Shown here in pieces: positions 40,331-49,556 of a DNA stretch of 64,000 nucleotides; position 1 is the stretch's first letter, and each line of letters begins with the position of its first letter. The translations under genes and the position numbers were made by a program. This DNA comes from Cardiocondyla obscurior (lineage: Eukaryota; Arthropoda; Insecta; Hymenoptera; Formicidae): NCBI RefSeq assembly GCF_019399895.1, contig NC_091866.1, positions 851,501 through 915,500 on the forward strand, written 5' to 3'. A model generated the notes under the pieces. It was not told the origin of the DNA, ran no database searches, and saw only the letters and a list, made by a program, of their open reading frames with translations.

Positions 40331-42266
40331 GAGTTTTAGATAGACAAAAAAAAATTAGTTATTTAAACTGTTTAATTGCTTTATGTGGATTGCTAAGTGA
40401 TAAATTTAACATTTTTTAACTTATCAACATAAAAAAAATTTTTTATTGAAATGAAAAAGAAAAGGAGTTACCAAAAGTTTAAAGAAAATCTAAGGTAAAG
40501 ACATTATTTTACGTATTTACCATAATAATTGTTATTCCACGTATTGACAAAATACATGTCTAAAGGATTGATGAAATAAAATAAAATAAATTTTGTTTAA
40601 AATTGTATTATACCAAGAATTTTTCAAAAATTTCGACAATCTTTTTTACATATAAAAGTTATCACACTAAAATGACAGCAAAATTCATCATTTAGAAAAA
40701 AAAAAAAAAGGTATAATATAATGAGAAATAATCACATTTATAGTTTACAATTCACAGATACGTAAAGATCGATTTCAAGCTGATATAATAATAATAAGCC
40801 TATCTAGAATCACAGTAAAGTGTATAATTATTTATAAGTAGTATAATACAAAGCGATTTTTTGTTTTCTCCGATTTTTTGTTTTTAGGATACTACTTAAT
40901 TTTCAGACGATCCTCGACTTACAATAAAATTACATTTTGATAAAACCAAAGTAAAAAAAAAAAATCGCAGATTAAACCACAATAAGTCGAAAACAGTCCT
41001 CAGAAATAAAACGTACTTGTTAAATAATTTCCTATACAAAAAAATAATGCTGTTATAAAATGCATCCTTTCGTTCTTTCTTTAAAAAATTCGCATGACAA
41101 AAACTTATGTTATTTAGTAGTCTTATATCTAAACTACCAATTAAATAATTAATACAATAAAACGCATAAATTTATTTTTTGTTTAGTAAAGCGATATTTG
41201 CAATTATGACAATATTCGGTTAAAAAATATGACTGGCTGAACTTAAGATATACGAAAGAGCAATAAAACTTTTCAAAAAAATTTATCGGCCTACGAACAA
41301 TGATTTACAGATAATATAGGCAGTCTTATAAAAAAATAATTATTAATTAATGTGCAACGTGAACTTTTTCGCATGCGTACATACAACGTTCAAATATTGT
41401 GTTGCAATTGATTAAATTGTGCCTCAAAAAGTATTATACAAAAACGAAATTTATAATTTTATATCAATGTCGTAATATATAAATATTTTTAAAAAATATC
41501 TACGTAACATTTAAAAAGAATTAGACTAATGATTTCTTGCTCTTACTTCAGCCTTTTTGCATTTGATAACGCTAATGCTCTACGCAAATAAAGATTTGGA
41601 ATGATAATCATCGTTTATAATCATAAGCGTAGGATCTCTCTTCATATATTTTCTACAAGTGCTATATAATCAATATTTAAATAAGAAAAATTTATAAATA
41701 TTACGTACCAGCAATCATATATTTGTTATTTCTAAATTAAGCAACAATTTCTATTAAGTAGCGATGTTTCAACTAATATACAGAGTATTTCATAGTATAC
41801 GGACACGTTTTCGGGAGTAGGTAGAACTTATCGAGACAAGAAAAGTTCTGTGCCGTTTTACATTTTTCGCGATAATAGACGATATAAATTAAAAAAATAT
41901 TAATACTTTTGGGCAGCACATCACTGCTCGTATCTCACAGCGTAATTTACTCGATGCATAGATTAGGCTACCAATTAGCAGTAAGGCGAGCGTATAACAT
42001 AGGACTTTTCTTCTTGTCTCGATAAGTTCCATTTACTTGCAAAAAAGTATCTGTTTACTATAGGATATCTTGTATAATTAAAAAAAAATTCTAGTTTTCT
42101 TCATTATTACGTTAAGAAAGTCAACATATTTTATAATTTATGATATTTCACTTACGTTTTGCTTAATTCTTTATTTTTATCAAATTTTAGACTTACTTGC
42201 AATTCTGATTAACAAACATCCTTTTTTGCCCTTAAGCTACTTATTTAAATAGAAAAGTCGTGAATG
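40331..42266. other. Intergenic AT-rich DNA including lunapark 3' flank
   Basis: No coding signal. The right part lies directly downstream of the lunapark stop codon and may be its 3' untranslated region. A 292-bp MITE occupies 41781-42072. The rest is AT-rich with poly-A runs. Confidence 0.5.
41781..42072. mobile_element. MITE with about 73-bp terminal inverted repeats
   Basis: The left end (CAGAGTATTTCATAG) and the right end read backwards (CAAGATATCCTATAG) are inverted repeats extending about 73 bases, with a small gap. They include an identical block, GAACTTATCGAGACAAGA. The element is flanked on both sides by TATA (41777-41780 and 42073-42076), a fitting target-site duplication for a TA-targeting, Tc1/mariner-like element. 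No open frame lies inside, so it is non-autonomous. It sits about 195 bases downstream of the lunapark stop codon, possibly within that gene's 3' untranslated region. Confidence 0.75.
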
Positions 42267-44952
42267 CTATGATTCTATTTTCTCAGATTCATTTTCATCT
42301 AACAATTCCTTAGTTTCTGATTCAGGGGACGTGTCGGATATTTCACCTGGTCTTTCTACTACTTCGATATCTGAATCTGAAAATATAACAAAAAGTTGCA
42401 TCAATATCTATGTTAAAATTAATTACTCGTACAGAATAAAAATATTAACAATTAATCGATTAAAATAAAGATTATAAAATTGTTTTATATAAAAGTAAAA
42501 AACCTGTATCTGATTGTGTGTTTATTTCCAATTCATTCAGTTTTACGGTCTCTTCATCTTCCTTATGATCAATTTCAGATGCATTTAAAACTATGCCAGG
42601 ATTGTCGAACTCTAATTTTGGAGCAGAAGGTTTTTGTTTTCTTGCAGGATTAAAAAAACCGCAGTAGCAACATCTAAATGCTATAAAAAAGTACATACGT
42701 ATTAAGTAAAATTATCTATTTACTTCTTTTCTTTTTACTCTTGTAAAAATATATTTTACAAAAAAATCTTTTTGAAAAAAAGAAATATCTTATTCACCAA
42801 AATATTCGAACTCTTCTTTTAGTGCCATTCCATTGTGTGACTCACACTGTCGACAAATTAAAGCGTAGCGATTGGAAGGACCATCACCAACTAAATAATC
42901 AACTAAGCGATCAATCGCCGTTCTTTGTTGCGGTAATACAGGTCGCGGTAATGGTGATCCTAAAGTTATATATTCGATCGTTAATTATGTCTATTTAATT
43001 AATTTACATATAGCATGTCATAGAACATGTATAGGATTTATGTGAATGGTATTACTTACGAAAACCTACAGCTGCAGGATTCATTATTCTAGGCTGGAAA
43101 GGAGTATTTGAAGGTTGATTAATCGATCTAATAACAGGTGTATTCATTTGACCAGAAGTAGATACTCCAGTTTGTGTATTTTGTGGTTGATTTTGAATTG
43201 GTACAATTCTTCTTCTTAACTCGCTAGGCAAAGGAGATATTACAGCCTGTGGCGTGATACGCCGAGAAATATCAGATGGTGCTATTCTTTGAGGAAGCTA
43301 AAAATAGAATTATTAATTATAATTTAATATTAATATATTAAATAATATTAATATATAATTTAATTTTTCAAAAATAAATTGCTTTTTATATATATTTTAC
43401 TTTTGCTATTCTTTTGCATATACTCGTAAGCATTGTGAATTCTGAAGTACAAACCTTTGGAGTTAACTGCAAAGAAAAAAAAAAAATCTAATAAATATAA
43501 ACTAATAAGAAATAAATTAAACTAATAAAAAACAAATAACATAAAAAAAATAAAATATAAAATATGTTTTTAAGTAATAGCAAAATTAATTTACTTACAG
43601 GTGACATGACTAACTCGTCTGGCGCAAATTTTAATAATATCTCTTTTGCTTTCTTATATGTCTCTGTCTCAGTGACTTCATTCAATATCTTTTTTTTCTC
43701 TGCTACAATTGTGGACAGTTTTTCTCGATTACGAGTAATTTTACGATTATAATACCATGAAACCATTTTCTTAATTAAAAGTATTCTGTAAAAAAAATGT
43801 ATTTAATCACATTGTCTATAAAAAAAAATACTGTGTAATTGTAATCAATACTCTCTTTATATCTGTATACTTACAAAATTGGAAAGAGCAACAATGGTAT
43901 TATATAAAAAAGCTGATCATACAATGAAGCAGGAAAAAAGCAAAAATAAAAGATGAATGCTATCATAATATAAAGAAAAACTCCATATATTATAATAGTT
44001 CCCACTATCTTTTTGTGTCTCTGCTCTGTAGTTTGTCCATATTGTTGGATATCTTTGATTTGCTATAAAAAAAAAGAAACAAAACACAGGAAGTTATGCA
44101 ATATTATATATTAAGGTGGAAAGAAAGAAAAGAGATAAAGAAGGAATTGATAGAATGAAGGAATACTCACTGCATCTAGAGTTTCTAAAACTTCAATAGT
44201 TGTCTTTTTCTTCTGAAAATCAATGATTTTACATATATTACAATATAAACTTTATCAAATATTACAAAAATATGAAATAAAAATAAAAGATAAATAACAC
44301 AGCATAAATAAAAATTAAGAAAATAAAACTTATAACATATATTTCTTTCATATTTTGTACTTAAAGACTTTGCAAGTTGTAACATGACTTATATTTTTTT
44401 TCCAAGACAGAAATTAAATAATGAACAAGCGTGCATGAAAACTAAACTAAATTCGATTTCATAATTACGAGGTAATACATCGCCTCTCGTTCATGCATAA
44501 TTCTCGGCGACGCAATCAAATTAGAATTGAGTTGTCATTGAATGTTAATGTTCGAGTCGCGCGATTTCTCTGTTGAATACATTTATCGGCCGTTTTTGTG
44601 TACTCATGGCAATGGGGGGAGAAGGCGACCGAGAAATCAGACCGCGCGACAGAAACCCAAGGATTTTTACGAATACAAGGGACTTCTTTAAAAGGAAATA
44701 ATACAATCATCGTGCGGAATTTCATAACGTTAAAAAAAAAAGGGGAGAGAGGCTAAAGTTGCCGCTTCATGCTAAGACTAATCGTCTATAATTACGCGAC
44801 TTTGTCATCGTTCAAACGCAGTTATAAATAGGGCTGCGAGTAACATTTGGAAATATCTTTCGGAGATCGTTTAATTAATAACGTATGGACGCGCACGCTA
44901 GTAACCTCAACAATAGCGAGCTCACCTGAAATCTGGATAGTATTAACCCCAT
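42267..44952 (-). CDS. Lunapark (ER three-way junction protein)
   Basis: Stabilises three-way tubular junctions of the endoplasmic reticulum. Nine coding exons: 44926-44952, 44171-44212, 43875-44062, 43599-43785, 43401-43466, 43060-43297, 42798-42959, 42504-42680 and 42267-42376. They join in frame to about 398 residues. It starts MGLILSRFQ, with Gly2 and Ser6 as in an N-myristoylation site. KKTTIEVLETLD matches the family N terminus. Two hydrophobic segments lie at about 42-67 and 72-93, followed by a charged coiled-coil stretch (REKLSTIVAEKKKILNEV). A proline/glutamine-rich linker leads to the family zinc finger: CRQC at 285-288 and CCYC at 307-310, with SHNGMALKEEFEYF between and NPARK after. 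The tail is acidic. The fifth exon could instead use an internal GTTTGT donor and shrink to 12 bases, which also keeps frame. Head-to-head with wuho. Confidence 0.93.
44823..44831 (+). promoter_or_regulatory. TATA-box-like sequence in lunapark intron 1
   Basis: TATAAATAG on the plus strand, near the lunapark/wuho divergent region. It could contribute to plus-strand transcription toward wuho, whose start codon is some 750 bases downstream, or be chance. Confidence 0.2.
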
Positions 44953-45580
44953 ATTAACGACGATAACGAAGACGGAGGGCCACGCGAAGAGAGCTCTATG
45001 TTGGCGTCGATCGCGAGCCCACCAAAACCAACATAAAAACGTTTCCCAATCGGTTTAAAATAGTCTTCGTCCTGCTCCTCACGCCCGGTGAGACGCCGGT
45101 CGTTACGATCCAAATTTAAATCCCCGCCTCCGTCGTAATGCCCCGTCTCGGTATTAATAGTTCCGAATCGTCTACGGGGTCCGGTGCGCCGTCCTGCGTC
45201 CGATCGCTCTCATGTTCCACACGGCGGAAATAGGGGAGGAAAAGGCGCAGAATCCTGCTCCAGCTGTCAGCCGTCACTCGTCAACACAACGTATTTGCAC
45301 TTCAAACTCCGGAATGGTTCGCAAACAGTCGCGATCGCGAGACTGCACTCGTGTATGTGCCAGTGCGTGACTCCGCGGGTCCGAATAAGTCCGAAACGGA
45401 GCCGTGCGTTCAGAAACATACGCGATAGAACACACGACGGTGACTGTCGAGCCACCTCGCAGGGAATCGGCGAGCTCGCGAAGCAAATTTTTGTCGAGAT
45501 CTGAGTGAGATTAGATTAGGTACCACGTGCTGGCGATGCTCGTTTGAAATTTCTTTCCGTTCTTTGAACGAATTACAGAT
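44953..45580. promoter_or_regulatory. Divergent lunapark/wuho promoter region
   Basis: The 628 bases between the two start codons are CpG-rich and free of a convincing coding exon, so they probably hold a shared bidirectional promoter and both 5' untranslated regions. A TTACAG sequence two bases before the wuho ATG could be a splice acceptor, which would place a wuho non-coding exon further left. Confidence 0.55.
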
Positions 45581-46741
45581 ATGAGCTTTTGCGTGGACGG
45601 ATCGTACGTCGCTGTGTGCAACAACGAGCGTGTGATAATACACAATATCGACAATGGCAACGAGACTGTAATAGTTCTTCCCGATTTGAAGTCTGAGAAG
45701 AAGGTGGACGTGCACAACAATGTGGACATTGAGGCTTATCACATGATAACGTCTCTGACATTCTCGGAGGATGGGAAGTACTTCGCGGTGTGCACGAATC
45801 GTAAACAGCTGTGCTTGTACGAGACAAAGGGGTTTAGGTTACTGTCAAATCGAACGCTCGTTAGAGCTGCAAGTAGAGTAAGATTCTCGCCGAATAATGA
45901 CGTAGTAATAGCTGATAAAGCGGGAGATGCCTACCTGTTCTCTACTAGTTGTCCCACAGAGTCTGGGACCTTGCTCTTGGGTCACCTGTCTATGCTTCTT
46001 GACATATTGGTCACACAGGACATGAAATATATCTTAACAACCGACAGAGACGAAAAAATAAGGGTCTCCATGTTTCCAAATTGCTACAACATTTTATCTT
46101 ACTGTCTGGGACATACAAAATTTGTTACAAATATCTCAGAGTTACCTCATGACAGAAGAATTTTGGTATCATGTGGTGGTGATGGAGTTTTTAAACTATG
46201 GGACTATAAACATGGACTTGAACTTTTATCTGTAAATTTTAGTGATAAGTTACCCAAATGTGATGTAGAAAAGTTCAATCAAGACCTTCATGACTGTCAT
46301 TATGATGAATCTGTAGATATACTGCCTGTTAAATATCTCAGAGTAAGCTACCTTAATAAAGCAGAATCTTTAATTGTACTAATTTTCTATAATAGCAAGA
46401 TGTTATTAATTTATAAAATTAGCAATGATAATGACACTGTAAAAGCAAATTACTTAGAATCCATAGTTACTGAATCTGAACCTATAGATTGTCTTTTATG
46501 CAAACAAGATTTATGGGTATTATCAGATATAGGATTCCAAATATATAAATTTAAAAATGATAAATTTGTGTCTCATGATACTCTGAGTTTCACAATTGAG
46601 CATCTTAATACTTCTTGGAAAATATTAAAAAACACTATTGGTAAACAAAATTTGTTTCCAATTTTATATAAAAGGAAATATGACAAGGTACAAGAGTATC
46701 AAGAAAGTAAGAAGATTTGTCTTGCAGGCAATACAGAGTAG
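45581..46741 (+). CDS. Wuho / WDR4, non-catalytic subunit of tRNA m7G46 methyltransferase
   Basis: WD40-repeat partner of METTL1 (Trm8) that supports N7-methylation of guanosine 46 in tRNA; in flies, wuho is needed in germline cells. A single uninterrupted exon encodes 386 residues. The ATG at 45581 follows an in-frame stop at 45545. WD-type repeats are visible: ITSLTFSEDGKYFAVCT, ADKAGDAYLFS, GHLSMLLDILVTQDMKYIL, TTDRDEKIRVS and CLGHTKFVTNIS, then VSCGGDGVFKLWD. The GHLSMLLD and DRDEKIRVS segments are diagnostic of WDR4. AATAAA signals lie at 46798 and 46812, close after the stop. CpG is frequent in the first 480 bases and absent from the rest of the coding sequence. Divergent from lunapark; converges on Rpt4 with 350 bases between stop codons. 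Confidence 0.93.
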   Translation: MSFCVDGSYVAVCNNERVIIHNIDNGNETVIVLPDLKSEKKVDVHNNVDIEAYHMITSLTFSEDGKYFAVCTNRKQLCLYETKGFRLLSNRTLVRAASRVRFSPNNDVVIADKAGDAYLFSTSCPTESGTLLLGHLSMLLDILVTQDMKYILTTDRDEKIRVSMFPNCYNILSYCLGHTKFVTNISELPHDRRILVSCGGDGVFKLWDYKHGLELLSVNFSDKLPKCDVEKFNQDLHDCHYDESVDILPVKYLRVSYLNKAESLIVLIFYNSKMLLIYKISNDNDTVKANYLESIVTESEPIDCLLCKQDLWVLSDIGFQIYKFKNDKFVSHDTLSFTIEHLNTSWKILKNTIGKQNLFPILYKRKYDKVQEYQESKKICLAGNTE

Positions 46742-47091
46742 GTTATAATATCAAATGTTGTGAGTAAAACAGTTTTTAGAATTTTGCAATACACACAAAT
46801 AAATAATTTACAATAAAAAAATCAATCTGGATAAAATCAAAAAAAAAAATAAAGGTTTTTATTTATGATACAATAATTATTTTAAGTTGTATGAATATTA
46901 TTAATTGTATAATACAAATTTACTAATGTTAATGTCAAATAAATTTTTACATAAATACTTTTTATTATAGAAAATAAAAATTGTAAAATAAAGAAATGTT
47001 AGATGATTCAACTTGAATCATACAAAAATGAAGACATTTAATATTATTTTTGAAATATAAAATAATCATTGATCGATAATATTATGTTAAA
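46742..47091. other. Convergent 3' region of wuho and Rpt4
   Basis: AT-rich sequence between two converging stop codons, containing AATAAA signals at 46798 and 46812 on the plus strand. It probably holds both short 3' untranslated regions, which may overlap. Confidence 0.6.
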
Positions 47092-48962
47092 TTACACAGG
47101 TTTATAGTCTAGTTTAGATTCGAGTTTCTTATTATCAGAAACTTTTCTGACGGCTTTCATAAAATCTTCTTGTATTACATATTCTCTTTCTAATCGTATT
47201 GCAAACAGGCCGGCTTCTGTGCACACGTTTCTCAAATCGGCTCCATTGAATCCATCCGAAAGTTTCACAACTGCTTCATAATCTATATTTGCACGAATAT
47301 TTATGCGATATTATAAAATAAAATATTAAAAATGTAGAATAATAAAGTAAAAATTTTTTTTACCGATTTCACCATGTTTGGCAATTGGCAAGGCATGTAT
47401 CTTTAAAATTTCTAAACGAGCTTGCTCATTAGGTAGAGGTATTTCTATTTTTCTATCCAGTCTTCCTGGCCGTAGTAACGCGGGGTCTAAGGTATCGGGT
47501 CGATTTGTAGCCATTATCATTTTAACTTGACCCAGAGAATCAAATCCATCCATCTGATTCAACAACTCCATCAAGGTTCTTTGGATTTCACGATCAGCAC
47601 TTGTTCCTTCCGAAAATCTGCGGCCACCTACGTATATAAATACATGTATACACTTACATATTAATACACATGTGCATATATTTTATTTATAAAAATTGTA
47701 TACTCACCAATAGCATCGATTTCATCCATAAATATAATGCAAGGCTGATGGTCACGAGCGTAATTAAACATTTCTCTAATCAATCTAGCCGATTCGCCAA
47801 TATATTTATCAACGATAGCGCTCGAGACAACTTTCAAGAAATTAGCGTCTAACTGACTGGCAACAGCTCTTGCCAGTAAAGTTTTTCCGGTACCAGGTGG
47901 ACCATACAACAAGCATCCTTTAGGAGGAGTAATGCCAACTCTTTGAAATAATTCAGGATTTAATAAAGGCAATTCTATAACTTCGCGTAATTCGCGTATC
48001 TGTTCGCTCAAACCACCAATTGCAGAATATGTTACAACGCCAGGATCTTCATGGGACATGTTGTAAACTAATGGATCAACCTAAAAACCAACAAAAAATT
48101 TTTTTATATAAATCGAGAACGATCTTTTTAAATATTTTTTTTTAAATTGATTAAAAAATTCTCTCACCTCACGCGGTAAATAGCGCATGATAGTAAGAGT
48201 TGTCATATCCAAGGCAACCCTGGTTCCGGATTTTAATTTATTTTTATCCAATTGGCGGCGACATCCAACTACATAACGAGGTCCATTTGTTGCCTTTACT
48301 ATAACTAAACAAATAAAATCTTCAATAATAAAATGTTCAATTTTTAATCACTTTTAAAATTAGATAAACATGTGTATGCATGCAACATGCCAAAGTGCAA
48401 GAGTGAATGTGAGAGTGCATAACTTTGAGGATAAACATAACAATATAAAGGTAAGATGTTAAGTGTATAAAAAAAAAAAAAAAAGATTACTTACATTTTT
48501 CTTCTGTAAGTTGTTTCAGTACTTCTCCTACAATCTAAAAAAAATATCTACATAAAATATCTCGTAAAATATTAAATATACAAATTATTAATTATTAATT
48601 ATTAATTATTATTTAATAACAATACCTGTCCAACACTTTGCAAGGCTTTTAAATCATTTTCCGACTTGTCGTATTGCTTAGTCAAGTCCTTAAGGTGCTC
48701 TCTCACTATTAAAAAAAAATACTTCATATTTATTGCAAATTAATTTATTAATACGCTGTGAAATTAATGAAAGAAGTGTAAGAGGTTAGACATTTTTGAT
48801 ACATATATGCTTTGTAAAAAAAACCTCCACGCATTAAATTTACATTACTGACGAAGGTATCTTACTTTCTTTCAGACGTGACTCGACTTCCTTATGTTCC
48901 AAAAGTTTCTTTCGGTAATCTTGAAGGGCTTTTTCTCTCACGGAGTCCATGGTGACCGCCAT
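47092..48962 (-). CDS. 26S proteasome regulatory ATPase Rpt4 (PSMC6)
   Basis: One of six AAA ATPases in the proteasome base that unfold ubiquitylated substrates and feed them into the 20S core. Seven coding exons: 48866-48962, 48626-48705, 48495-48534, 48168-48304, 47708-48080, 47364-47627 and 47092-47282. They total 393 residues (human 389). The N-terminal coiled coil is KALQDYRKKLLEHKEVESRL; the OB-fold region includes GQIVGEVLKQLTEEKFIVK. Walker A GPPGTGKT is at 178-185, Walker B IIFMDE at 233-238, followed by GRRFSEGTSADREIQRT, MATNRPD and the arginine-finger region LRPGRLDRK. It ends KLESKLDYKPV as in other Rpt4 proteins. Starts at Met1 (MAVT) or Met5 (MDSV) are both possible. The exon starting at 48304 has tandem acceptors six bases apart; only the upstream one keeps the conserved FIVK. 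Confidence 0.96.
48583..48613. repeat. ATTA tandem repeat in Rpt4 intron
   Basis: About six tandem ATTA units within the intron between the 48626 and 48534 exon boundaries. Short and probably polymorphic. Confidence 0.7.
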
Positions 48963-49388
48963 TCTTACTTATTTTGCTGTCTAACTGTCATCGGCTGAAT
49001 CCTTGTGGTAGATAGGCAAGTCGCAAGCGTGGACGTACTACGTGTCAGTAATGTCACCGAGTTGCGGAATGAGCCAATTGGGGCGAAAAATCACATTTGG
49101 CCGGTTACAGCGCGCGGATCGTTTTGACCCCGCGGCTGCGGCGTGTGGACGCGACCTGAGGCACGGGGCGATCGTTGCGCCGCTTCTGACGTATCTCAGT
49201 TCAGCGTGATCACGTCGACGAGCAGTGTGTACATATGCATCATTTGCCGCACGCGTATCTATGATTACTCAAGTTTACATATGCGTACCACTCCCGCTAC
49301 TGCGTGATCGCGATTTTTGTGTGATTCCCGACGCAGGACGAAACGCGGAGCGTCGTCGGGATATCTGTAAGTTCGTGTTGTCGAGAGA
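48963..49388. promoter_or_regulatory. Divergent Rpt4/Akt promoter region
   Basis: The 426 bases between the Rpt4 and Akt start codons are CpG-rich in their central part and contain no other credible exon. They are likely a shared bidirectional promoter with both 5' leaders. An in-frame TAA at 49368 fixes the most upstream possible Akt ATG start at 49389 on this unspliced reading. Confidence 0.55.
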
Positions 49389-49525
49389 ATGATGGGGGAC
49401 GCAGCGATGAACATCGTAGCGTCCGGTGGCGGCGGCGGTGGCGGCGGCAGCGGCAGCGGCAGCGGTAGCGGCGGCACAGGCGGCGGCGGCGGCGGCGGCA
49501 CAGGCGGCGTCAGCGGCAGCGGCAG

Positions 49526-49556
<31 letters not shown>

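Noticed and set aside
45184..45504. 106-codon frame upstream of wuho
   Set aside because: Lies in the CpG-rich divergent promoter, overlaps minus-strand frames and lacks recognisable features; more likely leader sequence.
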